Assembly (NCBI RefSeq): GCF_040703125.1
Contig: NZ_CP160035.1
Coordinates: 3,065,001-3,129,000, forward strand
From: Flavobacterium ovatum
Lineage (GTDB): Bacteria > Bacteroidota > Bacteroidia > Flavobacteriales > Flavobacteriaceae
Reading direction: 5' to 3'
Length of the DNA: 64,000 nucleotides
The notes below the pieces were generated by a model. It saw only the letters and a list, made by a program, of their open reading frames with translations. It was not told where the DNA came from and searched no databases. Positions 19,801 through 28,432 of this stretch are shown piece after piece. Position 1 is the first letter of the stretch; the number at the start of each line of letters is the position of its first letter. A program made the translations under genes and the position numbers.

Positions 19801-20661
19801 ATGAAATGGAAAGGTAGAAGACAAAGTGACAATGTTGAAGATAGAAGAGGAATGTCAGGCGGTGGAAAAGCCGTTGTAGGTGGTGGAATTATTGGAATTG
19901 TCATTTTATTATTAAATGTTTTTGGTGGTGAAAACGCCCAAATGATTACTCCCATCCTAGAGCAAATGAATCAAGGTCAATCTGCTCCTACTGAACAACG
20001 GGACTTAACTGCAGCTGAAATCGAAGAGCAACAATTTGTAAAAACCATTCTGGCAGATAGTGAAGATGTTTGGTCCAAAGTATTTGCCGAAAATAATATT
20101 ACCTACAAAAAACCAAAAATAATCCTATTTGCAGGAGGCGTAAATACAGCTTGTGGATCTGCAACCTCTGCATCTGGTCCATTTTACTGTCCTGGAGATC
20201 AAAAAATCTATATGGATTTAGCTTTTTTTGAAGAACTAAAAACCAAATTTGGCGCACAAGGTGGTGACTTTGCCACCGCTTATGTAATAGCGCACGAAAT
20301 AGGTCATCACGTACAAACCTTACTAGGGACATCCGCTAAAATGAGAGAAATGCAACAAGGAAAAAGCAAAACCGAAGCTAACAAACTCTCCGTCGCTCTG
20401 GAACTACAAGCCGATTTTTATGCCGGTTTATGGACACATTATAACCAAAAAATGAATCATGTTTTAGAGGTTGGCGATATTGAAGAAGCCTTGAGTGCTG
20501 CTCATGCCGTAGGTGATGATGCCATTCAAGCCAAAATGCAAGGACATATCGTTCCGGAATCCTTTACGCACGGAACCTCAGAACAACGCAAATATTGGTT
20601 TATGAAAGGTTACAATTCAGGCGATATTCAACAAGGAAATACCTTTGCCGAAATTCGATAG
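19801..20661 (+). CDS. Neutral zinc metallopeptidase (YpfJ-like)
   Basis: 286 residues. The N-terminus (MKWKGRRQSDNVEDRRG) and a Gly-rich stretch lead into one membrane helix (about 27-41, VGGGIIGIVILLLNVFGG region). The zinc motif HEIGHH is at residues 165-170, with a third ligand candidate Glu in LELQADFYAGLW. NTACGSATSASGPFYCPGDQKIYMD is the diagnostic stretch of the putative neutral zinc metallopeptidase family (E. coli YpfJ). It is predicted to act as a membrane-anchored protease in the cell envelope; substrate unknown. Confidence 0.9.
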   Translation: MKWKGRRQSDNVEDRRGMSGGGKAVVGGGIIGIVILLLNVFGGENAQMITPILEQMNQGQSAPTEQRDLTAAEIEEQQFVKTILADSEDVWSKVFAENNITYKKPKIILFAGGVNTACGSATSASGPFYCPGDQKIYMDLAFFEELKTKFGAQGGDFATAYVIAHEIGHHVQTLLGTSAKMREMQQGKSKTEANKLSVALELQADFYAGLWTHYNQKMNHVLEVGDIEEALSAAHAVGDDAIQAKMQGHIVPESFTHGTSEQRKYWFMKGYNSGDIQQGNTFAEIR

Positions 20662-21089
20662 TAAAACACTATGTTATTGAAAAAGTAAAAATTAAAGTTA
20701 CCACAAATTCACACGAATAAAACTAAACCACTCCTATGGACTTAAAATCCATAGATTTGGTTGGCAGACTTAAAGTCAGCAAGGATGAATTACACAAAAA
20801 AAAAATTAGCCACTGATTAAATTGATTTCTACAGATTAAATCCTTCTAATCCAAATAATCTTCGGCAAAAAGTTTTTAGAAGCTAAAGCGAAATGCACTA
20901 AAGTACATAGTTTTAACTATAATTTGAGACCAATAAAGTAGTCAAAAAAAATAAAAATCGTCCTATTATTCCATTTTAAGTTTAAAAATTTGTTCAATTC
21001 GTAGCCGAAAATATCGTTCAACTCTTAATTTTATTTAATTCTAATAAACTGTACATTTGCCACAACAAACAAAATCGCACTAATTTCTT
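20662..21089. other. Non-coding gap with hairpins and promoter
   Basis: No gene is seen. A hairpin at 20734-20754 pairs CTATGGA with TCCATAG, and a second weaker one (GCAGACTT/AAGTCAGC) follows within 20 bases. TACATTTG (TAnnTTTG) at 21052-21059 is the likely -7 element of the PAP2 gene, 30 bases before its ATG. Confidence 0.5.
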
Positions 21090-22025
21090 ATGACAAAAAT
21101 TACCCTATTCATTTTCTTATTAGCATCAATGAGCAGTTTTGCACAGGTTGACAGTTTATCAATCCAAAAAGAAAATCGTTTTAAAGTAGCTTCAACAGTT
21201 CTAAAAAACAGCATATTGACTGTTCCAGGAGATTTTACCGAAATGGGACATACTCTTTCCAGCAATTGGAAACGCACAGCCCTATATGCCGGAGGAATTG
21301 TTGGATTAATAGCCACCGATAAAATTACAACAGGCTATTTACATGATCAAATAGAACCCTCAATAAAGTATTCTCTTCCAAAAATTGATATCCTTAAATC
21401 CGGGGTTGACTGGTCTCAAGGAAATAATGCATATATCATCTACCCTATTTTAGGATTGTATGCTGGCTCATTTGCTGCCAACCATGAAAAAGGACAAGTT
21501 GTTGCCGTAAATGCCATAAAATCCATCACTTACTCATTTGTAATTTCACATTTACTTTTAAAAACAATCACTGCCAGAAACAGGCCTCATCGTCCTATAA
21601 ACGGGGATGATCCTGCAATTGCTCCTTGGACAAAAGACAATTGGGATTTTGGAAATTTCCACAAACCTTATGTAAGTTCACAAACAGACGGAACATCCTT
21701 TCCTTCCTTTCACGCCACCTTTTATTTTTCGGTGGCTAAAGTGTTCCAAATGGAATACAATAACTATTGGATTCCTTATACAATTGCCACTGGCGTATTT
21801 CTATCAGATATAAAAACTCATAACCATTGGGTTTCTGATTTATTAGTCGCTGGATTAGTGGGAACCATCATCGGAAGATCCGTAGTTAATAGTAGCCGCA
21901 AACAAATCGCCAAAAACAACAATACAGCCGTAATTCAAGACCCACAAAAATTCAAAATGACCAAAAAACTCGTACCTCAAGTATCCAGTTCCATGATAGG
22001 ATTGCATTTTGTAGGCAGTTTTTAA
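21090..22025 (+). CDS. Secreted PAP2-family phosphatase
   Basis: 311 residues with a signal peptide (cleavage after about residue 18, SSFAQ). The three acid-phosphatase motifs are present: KTITARNRP (K-x6-RP), SFPSFHATF (PSxH, with Phe for the usual Gly) and SDIKTHNHWVSD (the catalytic His before xxSD; the first Arg of the consensus SRxxxxxHxxSD is not obvious). Such enzymes dephosphorylate lipid phosphates, for example undecaprenyl pyrophosphate or phosphatidylglycerol phosphate, at the periplasmic face. Extra hydrophobic segments lie before motif 1. A terminator follows at 22044. Confidence 0.85.
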   Translation: MTKITLFIFLLASMSSFAQVDSLSIQKENRFKVASTVLKNSILTVPGDFTEMGHTLSSNWKRTALYAGGIVGLIATDKITTGYLHDQIEPSIKYSLPKIDILKSGVDWSQGNNAYIIYPILGLYAGSFAANHEKGQVVAVNAIKSITYSFVISHLLLKTITARNRPHRPINGDDPAIAPWTKDNWDFGNFHKPYVSSQTDGTSFPSFHATFYFSVAKVFQMEYNNYWIPYTIATGVFLSDIKTHNHWVSDLLVAGLVGTIIGRSVVNSSRKQIAKNNNTAVIQDPQKFKMTKKLVPQVSSSMIGLHFVGSF

Positions 22026-22043
22026 GAACATACAACCATATCC

Positions 22044-22083
22044 AAACGTCCGTTAGAGTTTCATAACCCTAACGGACGTTTTC
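22044..22083 (+). terminator. Terminator after the PAP2 gene
   Basis: AAACGTCCGTTAG pairs with CTAACGGACGTTT, with further pairing of GTT/AAC inside the loop and Ts after the stem. Confidence 0.8.
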
Positions 22084-22109
22084 TTTATATCCAAACTTCA
22101 TTTTTTTTC

Positions 22110-22262
22110 AGGAGCCACTTCCTGCCCTACGCGCCACTCTTATTTATAGTCTTGTTTTTTTCTAAGGCCAAAAAGGAGCTTCTTTCAGTCGCTCTTTTTG
22201 TCCAAGAAAAAATGCAAGCCTATTGCATAAGGAGTTCTGCTGCGGTCAGGGCTAGGGGAATT
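22110..22262. repeat. Flavobacterium-type intergenic repeat, copy 1
   Basis: It begins GGAGCCACTTCCTGC and ends CAGGGCTAGGGG, with Ct/Ga-rich sequence between. It resembles the GGAGCTATTTCCnGC...GGGGCTAGGG intergenic element that I recall from many Flavobacterium genomes. A second degenerate copy is at 44838-44983. It is non-coding and imperfectly palindromic; its role is unknown. Confidence 0.45.
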
Positions 22263-22300
22263 TGGGGGAATGATGACGATTATTTTAAATGAAGTATATG

Positions 22301-25300
22301 TTAACCGACAGACATTTTAGCAGATTCTTTCCACAGATAGTTTGGTATCGGCTCACTAAGTTCCCATTTTATATTCATTGGTTTAGCACCTTCCGTTTCA
22401 ATAAAATTTGCATCCCCAATAAAAACATACCCCATTGTATTTCCATTTTCATCAGTTGCTTTTTCTCGTACAAAAAGTAGTATTTTTTTATTGTTTTCTT
22501 GATGCTTGATATATGATAATCCTTTTGTAGTCTCAGGACCGTACGCGTTATGAGATTGCCAGTGAAATAAAGTTTCACTTATTGCATAATCATCATACAT
22601 TGTAGTTGGTGAGAAATTTTCATCAGATTTAATCAAATTAATGAAAAGTATTTCCGTATTCAAACTTTTACTGCTAGCAGCTCCTTCTCTATTGGATGAT
22701 TTTTTTTCAAAAGTACTTAATCCAAATGCTGTTAGAATTTGATCTCTAGTATAGCGTGCGTGTAATTTCAATGGCTGTAAATAAGGAAGTTCTATTTCAA
22801 TTTCCTTGAAATCAATTCTATCAATTAAGATTTCTAAAATTTCAATTATTTCTTTAACTAATACCTTATTCTTACCAATTTCGTTTATACTATCTTCTAA
22901 TGAATTAAAACCTCCAGCATTTTGCCAAACGTCATAATGTAGCATTAAAAGCATTATTTGTTCGTTTTCAGAAAAATCAACAATATTTACATTAAAACCT
23001 TGTTTGGCAATCCTTAAAATAAAATTGAAATAACTTGTTGATTTTGTCGCTAGCCATTTTTTACTAATAGCAGACAAAATTTGCTTTTCATTTACATTCT
23101 CGAAATTTTCTATAACTCCTGCTCTTTCACAAAGTCTTGACCAGCTATCTTTTTTATAGATGGATTCCAATTGAATATTATTTAACTCAATGAAATTTTG
23201 CAAAGTTAACGGTAGAGTTGTTTGATGCTGAAAATTTGTAATCTTAATAATGAGTTGATTCACGTTTAATGACGTAGCTTTTTTAATATTTTCTAATATC
23301 GTTTCTTTAGCTTTCTTCTCCAAAACAATTGAACATCCTAAAGGCAAATGAGGAAAATCATCTTCAATTTCTTTAAGAACAGAAGTATTTGTTTTTCCGA
23401 TCAACGCTCTAAACTTATTTTCAAAATCATATTCAGGTCTAGAATTACCTACAAAATCTAAAACAGTAAGACAGTCTTTTCCTTCTGCTAAACGTAGTCC
23501 ACGCCCTAACTGTTGCAGAAAAACAGTTAAGCTTTCCGTTGGGCGCAGAAACAAAACCGTATCAATTTCTGGAATATCAACTCCTTCATTAAAAATATCT
23601 ACAACAAATAAATAATTGAATTCTTTTTTCTTGAATTCATTCCTGATTATTTCTCTATCCTTAGAATTATTACTAGTTAAGTATGCCGATTTCAATCCCG
23701 CTAAATTGAACTTTTCACTCATAAAAACAGCGTGTTCAACTGTAACACAAAATCCAATGGCTCGAACTTCGTTGATATCGTTCAAATATTTATTAAGATT
23801 TGCAATTATCTCACCAATACGAACATTATTCTTAGTGTAGAGACTTGTTAATTCACTCGCTACATATTTTCCCTTTTCCCATTTTACAGTAGTCAAGTCT
23901 ATACTATCTGTAATTCCAAAATATTGAAATGGTGACAATAGTTTTTTATTTAATGCTTCCGGAAGCCTAATTTCAGCTGCAATACGACCACAAAAGTCAT
24001 CTAAAATATTTTCACCATCCATTCTTTCAGGTGTTGCAGTTAAACCTAGTAAAATTTTAGGCTTAAAATAGTTTAATATCGGTCGATAAGTTGAAGCTGA
24101 AATATGGTGAACTTCGTCTACTATAATAAAATCATAATATTCTGGAGAAAGTTTAATATCTTTTAAACTATTATTTAAAGTTTGAACTGATGCAAAAACA
24201 TATTCATTACTCGAAGGAGATAATCCATCAACCCATAAATCCCCAAAATTATTATCTTTTAAAACGCCTTGAAAAGTTGCTTTAGCTTGTTGCAAAATTT
24301 CTTTTCTATGTGCTACAAAAAGTAACCGAGATGACTTATTACTAGTTTTAAATCTTTTATAATCAAATGCAGAAACCACAGTTTTTCCAGTACCAGTAGC
24401 TGCAACTAATAAATTTTTAAATCTATTGTGAACTGATCTTTCAACTTCTAATTTTTCAAGTATTTCAAGTTGGTAATGGAAAGGTTTAATATCAAAGAAA
24501 TTCGTATTAGCAATATATTCTTTTGAAAACTTACCGTCTCTCAATGCTTTAACTAACTTTTCAGAATGAATATTTTTATCAAATAATTCAAATTCTGCAT
24601 TTTGCCAATAGGATTCAAAAGTCTTTTTAAACTTATCAATTATATGACTAACCTCCTTCGTTGTAACCTTTAAATTCCATTCTAAACCATCAGTTAAAGC
24701 CGAACGAGAAAAGTTAGAAGAACCTATGTAACCTGTGTGAAAACCAGTATTCCTTTGAAATAAATAAGCTTTTGCATGAAGTCTTTCATTTCCTGTGTTA
24801 TATGAAACTTTAACTTCTGTATTATCTAATGAGGCTAAAAGCTCAACTGCTTTTGCATCAGTTGCACCTATATAAGTAGTGGTTATCACTCTTAGCTTAC
24901 CACCTCTACTTGTAAATTCTCTAAGTTCTTTTTCTAGAATTCTAATTCCTTTCCATTTAATAAAAGAAACCAACAAATCAATTTTATCAGATGATAAAAT
25001 TTCTTTTCTCAATTCACTTTCAAGAGTAGTTCCTGAATTTCCGCCTGTAAAAAGTTCACTGTGAATTAACCTAGTATATGGTGTAATTTCTTTTAGATGT
25101 AAATCTAAATCAGTAAAGTGAGCGTCAATTTTGGTAAAAACTGCTTTTAACAACTTTCCTTCGGTCTCTATTAAATCGTCTTCAAACTCTTCTTTTTTTA
25201 ATTCTTCTTTCAAAAACAAAATAATCTTATTGGCTATTTCTATTTGATGGTCTATAACATTATCTCCTTTAATTAAAGTAAATGCATGTCGAATAGTTTT

Positions 25301-25441
25301 ACCAATATGTTCAGATAATAATTGTGCCGCTTCTGCCTTATCAATTAAACTTGTTTTAACTTGAAATGAATCTTTTTCTAATTCGTTTAATTTTACTTGT
25401 ACTAGCTTAGTCACTAACTGTTCGTATAGACCTTGAATCAT
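22301..25441 (-). CDS. PLD nuclease-SF2 helicase-DUF3427 protein
   Basis: 1046 residues. A helical N-terminus (1-130) leads to a phospholipase D-like nuclease domain (about 135-290) whose HKD-type motif reads HAKAYLFQRNTGFHTGYIGSSNFS. A DEAD/DEAH helicase follows (about 315-720): Walker A ATGTGKT, DEVHH box, motif III LGLTATPER and motif VI QQLGRGLR. The C-terminus (about 740-1046) fits DUF3427. The combination of HKD nuclease and SSL2-type helicase is typical of DNA repair or defence proteins. Its ATG overlaps the stop codon of the Nudix gene (ATGA), so the two are translationally coupled. The exact activity is unknown. Confidence 0.88.
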   Translation of the reverse strand: MIQGLYEQLVTKLVQVKLNELEKDSFQVKTSLIDKAEAAQLLSEHIGKTIRHAFTLIKGDNVIDHQIEIANKIILFLKEELKKEEFEDDLIETEGKLLKAVFTKIDAHFTDLDLHLKEITPYTRLIHSELFTGGNSGTTLESELRKEILSSDKIDLLVSFIKWKGIRILEKELREFTSRGGKLRVITTTYIGATDAKAVELLASLDNTEVKVSYNTGNERLHAKAYLFQRNTGFHTGYIGSSNFSRSALTDGLEWNLKVTTKEVSHIIDKFKKTFESYWQNAEFELFDKNIHSEKLVKALRDGKFSKEYIANTNFFDIKPFHYQLEILEKLEVERSVHNRFKNLLVAATGTGKTVVSAFDYKRFKTSNKSSRLLFVAHRKEILQQAKATFQGVLKDNNFGDLWVDGLSPSSNEYVFASVQTLNNSLKDIKLSPEYYDFIIVDEVHHISASTYRPILNYFKPKILLGLTATPERMDGENILDDFCGRIAAEIRLPEALNKKLLSPFQYFGITDSIDLTTVKWEKGKYVASELTSLYTKNNVRIGEIIANLNKYLNDINEVRAIGFCVTVEHAVFMSEKFNLAGLKSAYLTSNNSKDREIIRNEFKKKEFNYLFVVDIFNEGVDIPEIDTVLFLRPTESLTVFLQQLGRGLRLAEGKDCLTVLDFVGNSRPEYDFENKFRALIGKTNTSVLKEIEDDFPHLPLGCSIVLEKKAKETILENIKKATSLNVNQLIIKITNFQHQTTLPLTLQNFIELNNIQLESIYKKDSWSRLCERAGVIENFENVNEKQILSAISKKWLATKSTSYFNFILRIAKQGFNVNIVDFSENEQIMLLMLHYDVWQNAGGFNSLEDSINEIGKNKVLVKEIIEILEILIDRIDFKEIEIELPYLQPLKLHARYTRDQILTAFGLSTFEKKSSNREGAASSKSLNTEILFINLIKSDENFSPTTMYDDYAISETLFHWQSHNAYGPETTKGLSYIKHQENNKKILLFVREKATDENGNTMGYVFIGDANFIETEGAKPMNIKWELSEPIPNYLWKESAKMSVG

Positions 25442-25824
25442 AGGTATTTATTTATTAGTTCTTCAACAATTGGCAAATCGGCTTCAGCCCAATCTAAATT
25501 TCTTAATTCAGACTTATCTAGTAATTTATATTCTTTGTGTTCTAAAAGTTTAATCTCGCCTGAAAGATAATTTGCTACAAATGGAATTAACTTTATTTCA
25601 AAAGTACCATAACTATGAATACTTTCATTTAGCTTTTTTACAATTTCTATATCAATATTGATTTCTTCTTTTATTTCACGAATAATGCATTCTTCTTCAG
25701 TTTCTTTATTTTCTAATTTTCCACCTGGAAATTCCCATTTTAGTGGTAATTTCATTTTTTCACTTCTTTGTGTAACCAAAATTTTATTATCAAAAAATAT
25801 TATAGCGCATGTAACGTTAATCAT
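25438..25824 (-). CDS. Nudix (MutT-like) nucleotide pyrophosphohydrolase
   Basis: 128 residues, the MutT size. The Nudix box GGKLENKETEEECIIREI, continuing KEEINI, has the full G-x5-E-x7-RE-x2-EE pattern, with Asn in place of the final Gly. PLKWEFPGG precedes it. MutT-like enzymes hydrolyse oxidised or non-canonical dNTPs. Its last four bases overlap the start of the PLD-helicase gene, so it is the first gene of a two-gene operon. The pairing suggests nucleotide processing linked to a DNA nuclease/helicase rather than general housekeeping; this is inferred from position only. Confidence 0.88.
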   Translation of the reverse strand: MINVTCAIIFFDNKILVTQRSEKMKLPLKWEFPGGKLENKETEEECIIREIKEEINIDIEIVKKLNESIHSYGTFEIKLIPFVANYLSGEIKLLEHKEYKLLDKSELRNLDWAEADLPIVEELINKYL

Positions 25825-25891
25825 AACCCTTTTTATTAATTTTAATTTTTATAATATATCAATCTTTAAATTCCAAAACAACTAAAAAACA

Positions 25892-26161
25892 ATGTATTTA
25901 AACGAAAAAATATTATTTTTAGAACAAATTCTTAGTTTACCCGAAGATAATTTCGCAGATAGTTTTAAAACAGACATCGCGTTTTACTTCGACGAAGATT
26001 TCTCAATTGAAAACACCAATTTATCATTTCTAGAAAATTTTCAATCAAAAACTGAAATAGAAAATTGGGTCAGTAAACTCACTTCGAGATTTGTATTAAA
26101 ATTTGATGCCGATTTTGAATCAGAAAATGACTTTATCTACGATTACCTCACTAACGGATAA
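25892..26161 (+). CDS. Small very acidic protein, unknown
   Basis: 89 residues, transcribed away from the Nudix/helicase pair across a 67-base gap. It has 19 Asp/Glu against 6 Lys/Arg (net about -13), spread over the whole length, plus many Phe, and no signal peptide. I do not recognise the family. The absence of low-complexity runs and the placement in a divergent gap support a real gene. Its 3' end is 18 bases from the convergent comM gene. DNA-mimic proteins have similar charge, but nothing specific supports that role here. Confidence 0.55.
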   Translation: MYLNEKILFLEQILSLPEDNFADSFKTDIAFYFDEDFSIENTNLSFLENFQSKTEIENWVSKLTSRFVLKFDADFESENDFIYDYLTNG

Positions 26162-26179
26162 CCTCAACACAACACCACT

Positions 26180-27715
26180 CTACCCCAACCAACCGTCACG
26201 GTCCAAGCTTCGGTACTGGATGGCTTCGGATATGTGCATGGCTTCTACCTTTGGTGCTGCTTCGAGGTCGGCTATGGTTCTGGCTACTTTCAGGATTCGG
26301 TCGTAAGCACGTGCCGAAAGGTTGAGACGTTCCATGGCGGTTTTGAGTAATAGCTTGGAGGCATCGTCTAGGGCGCAATACTCCCGAATCAGTTTACTGC
26401 TCATTTGGGCGTTGTAGTGTACGTTTTCTAGGGCTTCAAAACGCAGGGACTGAAACTCACGCGCCGCCGTCACCCGTTTGCGAATGTCGACACTGGCTTC
26501 GGCTTTGCGGTCATCGGATAGTTTTTCGAAAGGCACCGGCGTGACTTCGATATGAATGTCGATTCGGTCCAACAACGGACCGGATATTTTACTCAAATAG
26601 CGTTGCATTTCGTGTGGGGACGAAGTTTGTGGCGCATCGGGATCGTTAAAAAAACCACTCGGACTCGGGTTCATACTCGCCACCAACATAAACGACGACG
26701 GATAAGTCACAGTAAACTTGGCTCTGGAGATGGTGACTTCACGGTCTTCAAGCGGTTGACGCATGACTTCGAGCACATCACGCTTGAACTCGGGCAACTC
26801 GTCTAGGAACAAAACCCCGTTGTGCGCCATCGAGATTTCGCCCGGTTGTGGGTAACTCCCGCCTCCGACAAGGGCCACGTTCGAGATCGTGTGATGGGGA
26901 CTACGAAACGGCCGTTGGTTCATCAATCCTCCTTCTTTCAGCTTACCTGCTACCGAATGGATTTTGGTGGTTTCTAAGGCTTCCCGCAAGGTCATAGGCG
27001 GTAAAATACTCGGCAAACGCTTGGCCAACATGGTTTTTCCGGCGCCAGGTGGTCCAATGAGAATTATATTATGACCACCGGCAGCCGCAATTTCCATACA
27101 GCGCTTAATAGACTCCTGTCCTTTGACGTCACTGAAATCAAATTCTGGAAAATCTAAATCTTTATAGAACTCGGCCCTCGTATCAATTATAGTCGGTTCT
27201 AAAGTGCCTTTGCCTTCAAAAAAATCAATGACTTCGCATACATTTTCGATTCCGTAGACATCCAATCCTGCTACGATTGCGGCTTCTTTGACGTTTTGGA
27301 TTGGCAGAAAAAAACCTTTTAACCCCTCTTCTTTGGCTTTGATAGCAATAGGCAAAGCCCCTTTGATGGGTTGCAAACTACCGTCAAGCGACAATTCGCC
27401 CATGATGATGTATTTATCTACTTCCTCTGCTTTAATTTGTCCTGAAGCCACCAAAATTCCAATTGCCAAGGTCAAATCATAGGCCGAACCTTCTTTTCGC
27501 AAATCGGCAGGCGCCATGTTGATGGTGATTTTTTTACCAGGCAGATTGTAACCATTATTTTTGAGGGCTGCTGCAATTCGGTAACTACTTTCCTTGATGG
27601 CGTTGTCGGGCAAACCCACTAAGTGATAGCCAATTCCTTTGTCTATATTTACTTCTACGGTGATGGTGGTCGCTTCGACTCCAAAAACGGCACTTCCAAA
27701 AACTTTAACTAGCAT
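26180..27715 (-). CDS. comM: YifB/ComM Mg-chelatase-like AAA+ ATPase
   Basis: 511 residues, full length. The N-terminal ChlI/Lon-like domain (GVEATTITVEVNIDKGIGYHLVGLPD, in two parts) is followed by a Walker A (IGPPGAGKTMLAKR), the Mg-chelatase signature RPFRSPHHTISNVALVGGG (in two parts), a Walker B (NGVLFLDELPEF) and the C-terminal winged segment with LSARAYDRILKVARTIADLE. ComM is a hexameric helicase that promotes branch migration during natural transformation. The gene looks more GC-rich than its neighbours. It is convergent with the small acidic gene. Confidence 0.92.
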   Translation of the reverse strand: MLVKVFGSAVFGVEATTITVEVNIDKGIGYHLVGLPDNAIKESSYRIAAALKNNGYNLPGKKITINMAPADLRKEGSAYDLTLAIGILVASGQIKAEEVDKYIIMGELSLDGSLQPIKGALPIAIKAKEEGLKGFFLPIQNVKEAAIVAGLDVYGIENVCEVIDFFEGKGTLEPTIIDTRAEFYKDLDFPEFDFSDVKGQESIKRCMEIAAAGGHNIILIGPPGAGKTMLAKRLPSILPPMTLREALETTKIHSVAGKLKEGGLMNQRPFRSPHHTISNVALVGGGSYPQPGEISMAHNGVLFLDELPEFKRDVLEVMRQPLEDREVTISRAKFTVTYPSSFMLVASMNPSPSGFFNDPDAPQTSSPHEMQRYLSKISGPLLDRIDIHIEVTPVPFEKLSDDRKAEASVDIRKRVTAAREFQSLRFEALENVHYNAQMSSKLIREYCALDDASKLLLKTAMERLNLSARAYDRILKVARTIADLEAAPKVEAMHISEAIQYRSLDRDGWLG

Positions 27716-27961
27716 GGCGGGTATATTTTATCAAGATTTTACAATTATAAAAATATAGAATTATCTTATAAAAAAAACATGGACTAGAAAATAAATAATA
27801 GACGGTGTTTTAACAACAAATGTGCTTAGTTTTAAGCTAGTTTTTACCGGAAAGGCGAAAAGGGAAAAGCGTAACGTTCGCTAAGGATTTGAGTGATATA
27901 GAAATAAACTTTGGGTATATTGAATAAATAAGTTGTGTTGCTACTTAATCTATTACTGGCT

Positions 27962-28026
27962 CGCAGATTTTGCAGATTCAGCAGATTTCTCATCTACTTC
28001 ATCTGCTAGAATCTGTGAAATCTGCG
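27962..28026. repeat. Large CAGATT palindrome
   Basis: Left arm 27962-27986 (CGCAGATTTTGCAGATTCAG onward) and right arm 28001-28026 (ATCTGCTAGAATCTGTGAAA onward) pair along about 25 bases with one bulge and one mismatch, around a 14-base loop. A run of nine Ts follows shortly after, so it may also terminate transcription. The wider gap 27716-28241 is otherwise empty, except a degenerate CGACAACACTCACTGTGAC element near 28066-28145 that belongs to the palindrome family described at 40969. Confidence 0.6.
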
Positions 28027-28241
28027 TGCTGTTTTTTTTTATATTTAAGCATGTATTGTAAAAGCATTTCGACAACACTCACTGTGACGCAAAGTTGTTT
28101 TATATCACCTATCATTCTGTCAGATCTAGCGAAGTAGAGAACCGTTAAAACCTACAGTTTCTCTTAACAAAAAAGCATCTCCATTGCACTCAATCCAGTA
28201 GCAACAGTTCCATTTTTACTAGCTTTTTAGATATAAATCCT

Positions 28242-28432
28242 TACCTTTGCGGGAGTTTATTCGGTTTTCAGGGCTAAAAAGTGATTTTTATTCAATATTT
28301 CACCATCGCTATTCTATGATTTCAATTGATCGAAATCAGACTGAAACACCATCATTATGTGCAGGGTACTGCATTCATTGCCTTTGGAAAAATTCCTTAT
28401 ACAGGCTAATAAATAATCTGAAATATCAAACA
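28242..28432 (+). promoter_or_regulatory. Promoter box and long leader of symporter operon
   Basis: TACCTTTG (28242-28249) fits the -7 consensus TAnnTTTG and is followed by Gs. A 183-base leader separates it from the ATG at 28433. The leader is open in frame with the gene, but that extension is Cys/Tyr-rich and unlike a symporter N-terminus, so it is more likely untranslated. I do not recognise a known riboswitch. No good -33 TTG is found at the expected distance. Confidence 0.4.

Noticed and set aside
22289..22480. 63-codon plus-strand frame at the end of the helicase gene
   Set aside because: Mostly antisense to the conserved C-terminal part of the helicase gene.
28247..28432. 62-residue N-terminal extension of the sodium symporter
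   Set aside because: It is unlike the family, which normally begins just before the first helix at 28433, and it lies directly after a promoter box.
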